A stretch of DNA of 64,000 bases from Microbacter margulisiae (GTDB taxonomy: Bacteria > Bacteroidota > Bacteroidia > Bacteroidales > Paludibacteraceae): contig NZ_JACHYB010000002.1 in the NCBI RefSeq assembly GCF_014192515.1, positions 1,240,001 to 1,304,000 on the forward strand, read 5' to 3'. The position numbers and the translations under genes are program-made. The notes below the pieces were generated by a model. That model did not search any database and was not told the origin of the DNA. It was given only the letters and a program-made list of their open reading frames with translations. Of the stretch, positions 43,101-50,962 are shown in pieces (positions within the stretch are counted from its first letter, which is position 1; every line of letters starts with the position of its first letter).

Positions 43101-46100
43101 CAGGTGATTATGCAAAATATTCGAATGGCAATTGGAATGGTTGGGCAAATACGTTTGTAATGCGTCAAGGGGTGAACGTGTATGGAGCTTTCCCGGAATT
43201 CGGTAATGCCAATAACACAAATGAGAGCGGCGTTGCTGCCGATACTACCATGCGAGAGCCGTTAAGTACGCATGCTCTTTACGAAACCATTTTACACGCA
43301 GGACCTCAGGGAGCAACCACTACCGATTACCGTGTATTGGGACCGGTATATTCTATTACCCCAATAGGTGGGGGAGGCGGATTTACCACTCCTACCAAAT
43401 GGGATGGATTTGACCTGACCGGAGCGAATATCCCCGATAATGCCGGTGGAGGTGATGATGTCTGCGGTGCAGGTGCATTTACGGTTGCCAATAGCACTTT
43501 ATCCAATTGCATGGTTGAAAATAATACTGTTGGCAGTAGTTCTAATGATGGAGCAGCAGTTGAAATGAATGGGGGAACTGTTTTGGGGTGTATAATACAT
43601 AATAATAATGGGACTGGTAATAGTTCTGCCGGCACAATCAATATTCGATCCGGAGGATCAAATGTAATTAACTGCCTAATATACAATAATCATATGTATA
43701 TGGCCGGAGGCAGTATGTCTATTAATTTATATACGAGCACATCTACACCGTGTTATATTATTAATAACACCATGTCGCAAAACACAGTGTCTACTTCGAG
43801 TAATGGCGCTGAAATTCATGTGTTTGGAGGTAGTGGTGTATGCTACTTTTACAATAATGCCGTTTGGAATGGAACAGCTTCCTACACATGTGTATCTGGA
43901 GTAACACAAGCTAATGAACAAGACAATGCATGGTCTAACGGATACAGTGGAACTTTAGGTACAGGTAGTTTTGTGCTGAATAGTTCAAACACTGGAACAA
44001 TCGCACCTTATTTTGTAAATCCAACCACAAGTGCAGCAGCGGATTATCGGTTACAAAGCTCTTCTTCTGCTTTATGGAACAAAGGGAGTTATAGTGTGAG
44101 CAGTTTAGTTCCCACCACAGACATCCGGGGAGTATTCAGGGATGCCATCCCGGATATCGGGTGTTACGAACTGGCTTCGAGGCTGTACTATGTAAATAAT
44201 GCCACCGGAACGGATGCTGCAGGTTATGGGTTGAATTGGTCGAATCCCTATAAGACGCTCTCCTACGCCATCAGCCAGTACAGTCAATATGATTATCCCC
44301 AGATTTGGGTAGCTGCCGGAAACGCAAATTATACCCCCGCCTCAGGTTCTTCGTTTCTCCTGAACAAGAACATGTCTATCTACGGAGGTTTTGCCGGGAA
44401 TCAGGCAACGGAATATCCTACTACTCTATCCATGATAAGTACGATTTTGAATCATCGTAATTTGAAGGTACATCAGACTACATTAGCAGGAAATTCATCT
44501 GCAACGGTAGTAGGGCCTGCCTCAAATTATGCATCCGTGGGAAGTATTGCCGCTTTACTTGACGGATTTACAATTACCGGCGCTACCACCGGAAATTTTG
44601 CCGTGGTAACGCCTACAGATACAGTAAAAGTAGAAAACTGCAAAATCATTAATAATAGCGGAGGAGGCCTTAGTTTAGGCAGTACTTCGAAAGCCATTAA
44701 TCTTCTGGTAGCCGATAACAGCGGCGTAGGAATTAACTTTGCAGGTGCTTCGGCTAAGGTAGTTAATGCAACTATTACCAATAACACCGGAGCCGCTATT
44801 GCATGCAGCGACGGATCTAATACAGTGGCAAACTCCATTGTATGGAACAACTATAACAACTTCTCGGGATCAACAGCACCGGCTGTTACCTATAGTGCCG
44901 GTTCTTCCAATTATGGAAGCATGACATGGTCGTCTGGTACAGGAGATATTGACCTGCTGCAGCGTTCTCCCAACTTCAAAAATCCAAAGAACAATAATAT
45001 CCTTAACCGGAACTACGAACTCCTGCTGATCTCTCCCTGTTTGGGAAACGGGTCGGTAGCTGCCAATCCTCTTACCATCGATGCCAACGGAAATCCCCGT
45101 ACCTATAACAGTACCATTGACATGGGCGCATTTGAAAAATGGGATGGCGTCACCGTGAATGGCAGCACTCTATCCGATATCCGCACCGGAACCTCATACA
45201 CTCCCGCCACATTAGCCGCTGCTGCAAAGGATAGCCTGGAAATCTGTGTTACTCCCGGAACTAACTTTGCTATGGGAAATGCTTCCATCGACACTCATTG
45301 GCTCGAACTTATGCAGGATACCGTATCAACCCATTTAGCCGCACAGCTCTCCATCGGAACATTAACAGCGGACTCGGTCCTCTATGTACGCCGTTTCTCA
45401 AAAACATTGCCAGGAGCGGATGGATCGCTCGGTATCTGGACATTCCTGGGATTACCCTTGACTACAGCTTCTTTATCTTCCCTTGACGGCGCTGTTGATG
45501 AAAATACGGTACGTATCGAAGGATACAGTGAAAATGCAAGGGCTGTCAACGGCGTTGGCTACGCCTGGGCATCTGCCCGCCTAACGGCTGACTCCACCAT
45601 GCGGGCCGGCAAAGGATATGCCCTCTCCTTTAATCAGAAGGTGCCTCAGAATGATATCGGGCAAACGGTAATCTTCCCATCGCCTTCGCAGGTTACTTTT
45701 AATGAGACAGCATCTCCTGTAACGCAAAATATGACGCTAGCTGAAACCCCGTCAGGTACACCAAGTCCCCTTTGGTACAACTGCGGATGGAACCTGATTG
45801 CAAACCCGTTGCCTCAAAGCTCAGTGATTAGTACGATGTGGAACTCTTCATCCTCTTCATACTATGGAGCCGTCTATGTGTACAAACCCTATACGGATAG
45901 TTACAATGTCGTTCCGGCCTCTGATATTATTGCTGCCACAGCCAACTCTACGATTGCACCGGGGCAAGCCTTCTTTGTACAAACCGATGTAAATGGGGCA
46001 ACGACTGCCTTTCAGTCAACAAGTGCATCAAACCCTGTTTTGCAATCCGTGGCATACTCCCGTCCCGCAATGGCTGCGGCTGCTACCACTACTACTAAGC

Positions 46101-46753
46101 CTGCCACTTTCCAGTTCCATATCACAGGTGGCGGAGACTATTCCAATACCTACGTCATTTTCGATTCCCGTGCCCATACCGCTATGGAACCGATGGAAGA
46201 TAACCCAACAATGGGGGGTATTTCCGGGGATCCTGCGTTGCAGCTCAGCACAACAGCTACCGGCAGTTCAATGCCGCTGGCTATAAACAGGCTTCCTTTC
46301 TCCGGATCATCCATGACCGTGCCCCTACAACTATATGCTCCAAAAGCCGGAAGCTACACCATTACCATGCCCCAGTCGGACACCATTGCAAAGACCGTAC
46401 TGCTGGAAGATTCCCTGGGAAACATGCATAACCTTTCTACTGGTGGATATACTTTCTCCACTGCACAGGATGGACTCTCCCTAAACTATATCCTGGTGTT
46501 TGGTTCTACAGCCCTCTCAGCTACCAAAGCAGACAAGGGCGTGAGCGTTATTCAGGACCACCGCCAGGTATGGGTCACCAGTGTCTCATCCATGCAACAG
46601 GTCATGCTTGTGGGTGAAAACGGACAAATCTGTTATAGCAGCAATCCCATGGCAACGCAGGTTTCCCTACAACTGCCCCAAACCCCGGCTCTCTATTTGC
46701 TCAAAATCGTTACCGCACAGGGAGTCGTTACAAAAAAACTCGTTAGCTGGTAA
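40103..46753 (+). CDS. Giant GLUG-repeat cell-surface protein, probably type IX secreted
   Basis: About 2216 aa from the ATG at 40103; the frame opens at 40031 but MQILPFFYTSCRRIAWVILLFFVIGGNSMLA is a proper signal peptide. Domains in order: an N-terminal beta region (DTWDGTRNTSWSYSGSTLYI); about ten GLUG-type repeats (TGGLIGY, VGGLVGY, IGGFIGY with NCYATG / NCSVSG) up to about residue 440; an Ig-like stretch; a LamG-like lectin segment (FWYKADFGTSTTTNGTGITQWND...); then YLAIKYGITLGHDYIAGDG; two beta-helix regions (YVRKGGYGRQDGSSWSNAMATVQKAV and YYVNNATGTDAAGYGLNWSNPYKTLSYAIS); and a C-terminal domain ending ALYLLKIVTAQGVVTKKLVSW. That end resembles type A sorting domains of the type IX secretion system. 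An adhesin or polysaccharide-binding role is likely. Confidence 0.85.
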   Translation: MQILPFFYTSCRRIAWVILLFFVIGGNSMLADTWDGTRNTSWSYSGSTLYINSSQDLAQMAYLVNHGTTTFAGQTIILNVDIDLNGSNYVWTPIGTSSNHSFYGVFNGQNHIISNVTVNSSSNDIGFFGYVTFTYWPTPTAAIQNLIITNATITGNAYVGGLVGYISGQVPITNCSVSGNVTASTESNNAYVGGLVGYYSLNNSVTMSGCSSSASVTSTNNNDYTGGLIGYVTSGSFTMTNCSATGAISGGDYTGGLIGRLSGQATISNCYATGNIGTSANNYIGGFLGYWDGGGSISSSYAAGNISGSNNYIGGFIGYEPTNNGSNISNCYAMGSVSGNQYAGGFCGYANGLTNTFCYATGSVIGSSNVGGFVGKTQNWVTNTSCYATGSVIGSSNANGYVGSCAGGTFSNCYFDTQGTGQTSGGYGSITGETTSQISSLSISGYTNVSGYYPQLTVFYNNANAVINGWSSLSAVPLNLNSTDNSNSVNYNFTAPLTSSGTASSTLTWGNQSPSGMLSFSNGSTAENVKLLNTGTVTFTATDANGYVKTFYVNINSIPTPSFWYKADFGTSTTTNGTGITQWNDQSGANNNATVLTTGTGTITYADNTINFNPSLAFTNVSRQMLTNSSASVKSFVVVTLPNISSSTTQHLGGLIGATTDNGIRVGATTSPYNWNGDVNGNDWVYGSNGTSWINGTSGTSSFTGWHIVTQTSSSSLNLQYYLGGYYFSPRPYWGNIAEVMAFAGSVTHQNSVETYLAIKYGITLGHDYIAGDGSTNVYAISGYANNIAGLGDDNTYGLNQKVSASNNLPSSTSSRIVMATTNDFTSSNLSGSRTSLTNGQYLIWGDNGNAISSSTWTTSGPYQIVNRTWKVQNTGNVGAVYFQIDLSGYPSSGAYAILVDNNTNFSSGGTEYPLTHISGTLYSTTIPFPSGTSYFTITGTVFHGAIYVRKGGYGRQDGSSWSNAMATVQKAVETSNSMVTKLPVYVAAGDYYQDPNYTTGDYAKYSNGNWNGWANTFVMRQGVNVYGAFPEFGNANNTNESGVAADTTMREPLSTHALYETILHAGPQGATTTDYRVLGPVYSITPIGGGGGFTTPTKWDGFDLTGANIPDNAGGGDDVCGAGAFTVANSTLSNCMVENNTVGSSSNDGAAVEMNGGTVLGCIIHNNNGTGNSSAGTINIRSGGSNVINCLIYNNHMYMAGGSMSINLYTSTSTPCYIINNTMSQNTVSTSSNGAEIHVFGGSGVCYFYNNAVWNGTASYTCVSGVTQANEQDNAWSNGYSGTLGTGSFVLNSSNTGTIAPYFVNPTTSAAADYRLQSSSSALWNKGSYSVSSLVPTTDIRGVFRDAIPDIGCYELASRLYYVNNATGTDAAGYGLNWSNPYKTLSYAISQYSQYDYPQIWVAAGNANYTPASGSSFLLNKNMSIYGGFAGNQATEYPTTLSMISTILNHRNLKVHQTTLAGNSSATVVGPASNYASVGSIAALLDGFTITGATTGNFAVVTPTDTVKVENCKIINNSGGGLSLGSTSKAINLLVADNSGVGINFAGASAKVVNATITNNTGAAIACSDGSNTVANSIVWNNYNNFSGSTAPAVTYSAGSSNYGSMTWSSGTGDIDLLQRSPNFKNPKNNNILNRNYELLLISPCLGNGSVAANPLTIDANGNPRTYNSTIDMGAFEKWDGVTVNGSTLSDIRTGTSYTPATLAAAAKDSLEICVTPGTNFAMGNASIDTHWLELMQDTVSTHLAAQLSIGTLTADSVLYVRRFSKTLPGADGSLGIWTFLGLPLTTASLSSLDGAVDENTVRIEGYSENARAVNGVGYAWASARLTADSTMRAGKGYALSFNQKVPQNDIGQTVIFPSPSQVTFNETASPVTQNMTLAETPSGTPSPLWYNCGWNLIANPLPQSSVISTMWNSSSSSYYGAVYVYKPYTDSYNVVPASDIIAATANSTIAPGQAFFVQTDVNGATTAFQSTSASNPVLQSVAYSRPAMAAAATTTTKPATFQFHITGGGDYSNTYVIFDSRAHTAMEPMEDNPTMGGISGDPALQLSTTATGSSMPLAINRLPFSGSSMTVPLQLYAPKAGSYTITMPQSDTIAKTVLLEDSLGNMHNLSTGGYTFSTAQDGLSLNYILVFGSTALSATKADKGVSVIQDHRQVWVTSVSSMQQVMLVGENGQICYSSNPMATQVSLQLPQTPALYLLKIVTAQGVVTKKLVSW

Positions 46754-46772
46754 AATCTCTTTCCCGTCTCAT

Positions 46773-47158
46773 CGGATTTACAAATCCGATGGGGGGCAGG
46801 CAGTAGGCAGGCAGCACTTGACCTCCCCCATCCCCTCCAATAGCGGGGAGTAAATCTGCCGGATCTTCAGTATCATAAGAAGCGTAGCTCTGGCATCTTC
46901 GTAGGAAACGGCATCAATTACATCAAAATAGCCGCGTAGCGGTGACGTCTTTAATTCCTGATAATTTGGCAATCCAGGCTCATATGAATAAAACAGATCG
47001 CAGGGCTAACGCCCCTTTCTTCCTTTGGGATCCATTTTTCTATGAAGATTACAGGGCTAACGCCCCTATAAATGGTTCTATTATTCAGTGATTTGATTTC
47101 CAACCCCTCCGCTCCGCTCGTCCCCTTTAGCCAAAGGGGACAACACTTGATGATCATG
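46773..47158. repeat. Long direct repeat, copy 1
   Basis: It begins CGGATTTACAAATCCGATGG (a dyad), includes two GGGCTAACGCCCCT hairpins, and ends near CACTTGATGATCATG. Copy 2 starts 463 nt later and is nearly identical, but lacks about 32 nt near the 3' end (CTCGTCCCCTTTAGCC...). Fragments of the same family appear at about 3130 and 16387. Confidence 0.88.
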
Positions 47159-47235
47159 TATTGGTAACCATGGCAGCATTGGCTTGTTTGGCAGATTCCT
47201 CTTCCCTTATGTTGAAGGAAAGTTCCCTGTCACGC

Positions 47236-47588
47236 CGGATTTACAAATCCGATGGGGGGCAGGCAGTAGGCAGGCAGCATTTGACCTCCCCCATCCCCTC
47301 CAATAGCGGGGAGTAAATCTGCCGGATCTTCAGCATCATAAGGAGTGTAGCTCTGGCATCTTCATAGGAAACGGCATCAATTACATCAAAATAGCCGCGT
47401 AGCGGTGACGTCTTTAATTCCTGATAATTTGGCAATCCAGGCTCATATGAATAAAACAGATCGCAGGGCTAACGCCCCTTTCTTCCTTTGGGATTCCTTT
47501 CTACGAAGATTACAGGGCTAACGCCCCTATAAATGGTTCTATTATTCAGTGATTTGATTTCCAACCCCTCCGCACTTGATGATCATGT
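47236..47588. repeat. Long direct repeat, copy 2
   Basis: Second copy of 46773-47158, with a few substitutions and two small gaps; see that entry. Confidence 0.88.
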
Positions 47589-47854
47589 CATTGATATATT
47601 TGACAAATGATGCCCTCTTTTTTGACATTTTATCCTCTTCGTTTTGGGGAAGAAGCGCTACGTTTGCATCTACTTAAAGGTCAATTATTAGCCTGGTTAT
47701 ATTTTTTCTACCAAAGGAGACCCAAGCCAGAAAAATAGTTAGCGATACGATTAAAGCCTTATTTTGAAAGTAGCTGAACCTTAGTAGCAATAGATTGAAG
47801 ATCAGGCAAACCTTATTCTTTATATGATACAGCCATAAAAAACAATCAAAACGC

Positions 47855-50665
47855 ATGAAAAAACGCTTCGCATTTGTCTTCTCTTTGGTTTTTATAACAG
47901 CAACCGGATTCTGCCAGTCATACAAAGTCCTTCCTTCCGGCATCTTAATTACGTTGCATCCTACACACGCAAATACCAAACATTTAATCGAACTCGAACC
48001 GGTTACCGCTGCCATTATTCATGTGACCGAATCTCCCGCTTCAATCATGCCTGAAGAAAAAAGCCTTATCGCCATACCACCGAAACAATATGCCCACTTT
48101 TCGGTTACCAAGAAGGGAGACCTGATTATCCTTTCGACTCAGAAACTTAATGTTAGTGTTTCGTTGAAAACAGGCGTTGTTGCATTTGCACACCGGGATG
48201 GAAGTCCAATTTTATCCGAGATGCAGGATAGCAGCATGTTTCATCCGGCTCAAGCAGGTCAGGACAAAGGATATACCATTCAACAGGTATTCAACGGATC
48301 TTCCGGAGAAGCTATTTATGGCCTTGGGCAACAGCAATCGGACGTTCTTGACTATAAACATAAAAGCGAAATATTGTATCAATACAACACCAAAGTATCA
48401 ATTCCTTTTATTACTTCTACCAAAAATTATGGCATTTTGTGGGACAATTATTCCCTGAGTAAATATGGCGATCCACGGAACTATTGCAATCTGAACCAGT
48501 TTGTCCTGTTTAATAAAAACGGGGAACAAGGTTCATTAACAGCTACATATACCGAAGCAAATGGTCATTCTTTTGTCAGACAGGAAGACAGCATCGATTA
48601 TGAGAATCTGACCACTGTGAAAAATTTTCCTGATCACTTTAACTTCAACAACGCAACTATTACCTGGGAAGGATGGATTGAACCCCGAATATCGGGAGAT
48701 TACAAATTCAACCTTTATTACGCAGGATACACCACCGTCTATATGAATGATTCATTGATTGTCCCGGAACGCTGGCGTACGGCATGGAATCCAAATACAT
48801 ATCGTTATCAGATTCACCTGACAGCCGGTAAACGGACTCGTCTTAAACTGGTTTGGCATCCTGACGGAGGTATTTCGTACATCGGACTAAAAGCATTGTC
48901 CATTTGTCCGATAGAAAAAAATGGCAATATCTCATTCTGGTCTGAAATTGGGGATAAAATTGATTATTACTTTATAGATGGCAACTCACTTGATCAGGTG
49001 ATCAGCGGATACCGCACCATTACGGGAAAGGCAACTATCATGCCAAGTTGGGCAATGGGTTACTGGCAAAGCAGGGAACGCTATAAAACGCAGGAAGAAC
49101 TTTTGTCGGTGGTAAAAGAGTATAGGAAACTCCGGTTACCACTGGACAACATTGTGCAGGACTGGTTCTACTGGCCTGAAAATGCATGGGGCAGTCATAG
49201 ATTCGACAAGCAACGGTTCCCCCATCCTACCGCAATGATTGATTCGGTTCATTTGATGCATGCACATATTATGATCTCAGTCTGGCCAAAATTTTATGCA
49301 ACCACCAAACACTTTAAGGAATTTGCCCAACATGGCTGGATGTATATGAGAGCCATTCATGACAGCATCCGGGATTGGGTTGGAAAAGGTTATGTCGGTT
49401 CTTTCTACGACGCATATAGCCCCGGAGCACGAAAACTTTTCTGGGATCAGATCAATGCAAATCTCTTCAGCAAAGGGATAGATGCATGGTGGATGGACGC
49501 TTCCGAACCGGATATCGAATCAAACTCCAGCATTACATACCGCAAAGCATTGATGAATCCGACCGCTTTGGGAAGTTCGGATAAATACTTTAATGCGTAT
49601 GCATTGATGAATGCCAAAGGTATCTATGAAGGACAGCGGACAACCGATCCCAATAAGCGGGTATTTATATTGACCCGTTCGGCTTTTGCCGGGTCTCAGC
49701 ATTATGCAGCAGCTACCTGGAGTGGCGATATTGGTACCCGCTGGGAAGATATGCAGGCACAAATCCCTGCCGGGCTTAATTTTGCTATGTCGGGGATTCC
49801 GTTCTGGACAATGGATATCGGAGGATTCTGTGTGGAACATCGTTACGAAACTGCGAAAGAAGGATCCTCTGATTTGACAGAATGGAGAGAACTGAATGCC
49901 CGATGGTTCCAGTTTGGCACATTCTGTCCGCTTTTCCGTAGTCACGGACAGTTCCCTTATCGTGAGATTTATAACATTTCACCTGTCAATAGCCCTATAT
50001 ATAATATCATGGCATATTATGACCGGTTGCGATATCGCCTGATGCCTTATATTTATACCCTGGACGGAATGACCTATTTGGATAACTATACTATTATGCG
50101 TCCCCTGGCGATGAACTTTGAAAGCGATTCGAAAACTTTTGACGTGAAAGACCAATATATGTTTGGCCCTGCTTTGATGGTATGCCCTGTGTATAAATAC
50201 CTGGCACGCACTCGTGAAATATATTTCCCCGCATCGGCAGGATGGTATGATTTTTATTCCGGCCAATATATTACAGGAGGAGAAAAGAAACAGGTAGAAG
50301 CGCCTTTATCACGGATGCCGCTTTATGTGGCTGCCGGCGCTATTTTACCTATGGGGCCGGTGATGGAATATACCCGTCAGACACCTGCTACAGAACTGGA
50401 GATACGGGTTTATGCCGGATGCAACGGGCTATTTTCTCTTTATGAAGACGAAGGTATCAATTATAATTATGAAAAAGGAGACTATTCCAATATCCCTTTC
50501 AGGTATAACGATAAAACAAAGACCCTGAGCATCGGCGACAGGATAGGCAACTTCAACGGAATGCTCAAAAATCGTATTTTCAAAATCGTATTAATTGATA
50601 AAAAGGGAGAATCAAAACCGGTATTAGTTCACTATAATGGGCACAAAGTAGTTGTATCTATTTGA
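47855..50665 (+). CDS. GH31 alpha-xylosidase-like enzyme with PA14 insert
   Basis: Secreted alpha-glycosidase of 936 aa. Signal peptide MKKRFAFVFSLVFITATGFCQ. An N-terminal beta domain is interrupted at about 240-350 by a PA14-like module (WEGWIEPRISGDYKFNLYYAGYTTVYMNDSLIVPERW). The barrel follows with PSWAMGYWQSRERYKTQEEL, WMDASEPDIES (nucleophile Asp at about 548) and TWSGDIGTRWEDM (acid/base Asp at about 627). This layout, including the PA14 insert, is that of Bacteroides xyloglucan alpha-xylosidases, which remove xylosyl side chains from xyloglucan oligosaccharides. It heads the glycosidase run and is followed by a terminator. Confidence 0.92.
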   Translation: MKKRFAFVFSLVFITATGFCQSYKVLPSGILITLHPTHANTKHLIELEPVTAAIIHVTESPASIMPEEKSLIAIPPKQYAHFSVTKKGDLIILSTQKLNVSVSLKTGVVAFAHRDGSPILSEMQDSSMFHPAQAGQDKGYTIQQVFNGSSGEAIYGLGQQQSDVLDYKHKSEILYQYNTKVSIPFITSTKNYGILWDNYSLSKYGDPRNYCNLNQFVLFNKNGEQGSLTATYTEANGHSFVRQEDSIDYENLTTVKNFPDHFNFNNATITWEGWIEPRISGDYKFNLYYAGYTTVYMNDSLIVPERWRTAWNPNTYRYQIHLTAGKRTRLKLVWHPDGGISYIGLKALSICPIEKNGNISFWSEIGDKIDYYFIDGNSLDQVISGYRTITGKATIMPSWAMGYWQSRERYKTQEELLSVVKEYRKLRLPLDNIVQDWFYWPENAWGSHRFDKQRFPHPTAMIDSVHLMHAHIMISVWPKFYATTKHFKEFAQHGWMYMRAIHDSIRDWVGKGYVGSFYDAYSPGARKLFWDQINANLFSKGIDAWWMDASEPDIESNSSITYRKALMNPTALGSSDKYFNAYALMNAKGIYEGQRTTDPNKRVFILTRSAFAGSQHYAAATWSGDIGTRWEDMQAQIPAGLNFAMSGIPFWTMDIGGFCVEHRYETAKEGSSDLTEWRELNARWFQFGTFCPLFRSHGQFPYREIYNISPVNSPIYNIMAYYDRLRYRLMPYIYTLDGMTYLDNYTIMRPLAMNFESDSKTFDVKDQYMFGPALMVCPVYKYLARTREIYFPASAGWYDFYSGQYITGGEKKQVEAPLSRMPLYVAAGAILPMGPVMEYTRQTPATELEIRVYAGCNGLFSLYEDEGINYNYEKGDYSNIPFRYNDKTKTLSIGDRIGNFNGMLKNRIFKIVLIDKKGESKPVLVHYNGHKVVVSI

Positions 50666-50691
50666 CAAAACAAGATGTGATTGTTGATTTT

Positions 50692-50739
50692 TGCATAGGG
50701 ATATGTTGTATGCTCGCACCCATATCCCTTGCATTTTTT
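50692..50739 (+). terminator. Terminator after the GH31 gene
   Basis: GGGATATG pairs with CATATCCC, extended by TGCAT-like arms (50692-50705 and 50721-50733), followed by TTTTTT. Confidence 0.7.
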
Positions 50740-50962
50740 CAAATGGATGATGGGAAATCACTGATTATTTTGATCATGATATACAAGACCATTATCTATA
50801 CAGTTTGGCAAAATAATATAACAATTAGTTTGAATGATTGCAATTTATGAATACCTTTGAGATATAAAACAATTCTGTTCATCTAAAAATAACAGGAAGA
50901 TCAGGAACAGTTTATTTTACTATCTCAATTTCTAATTTGTTAACGTATTAAATGATCGGAGT

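Larger units (their letters stand above)
46754..47854. other. Non-coding region built from two copies of a roughly 350-390-bp repeat
   Basis: Apart from the repeats at 46773-47158 and 47236-47588, the region has short unique stretches (47159-47235, 47589-47854) with no gene. Each repeat contains a 64-codon minus-strand ORF (46778-46972 and 47241-47435) that differs by one residue, but it has no family features and spans hairpins, so I do not call it a gene. Confidence 0.7.

Noticed and set aside
46778..47435. Two 64-codon minus-strand ORFs with nearly identical protein sequence
   Set aside because: Similarity is explained by the underlying DNA repeat. They span hairpins and show no conserved protein features.
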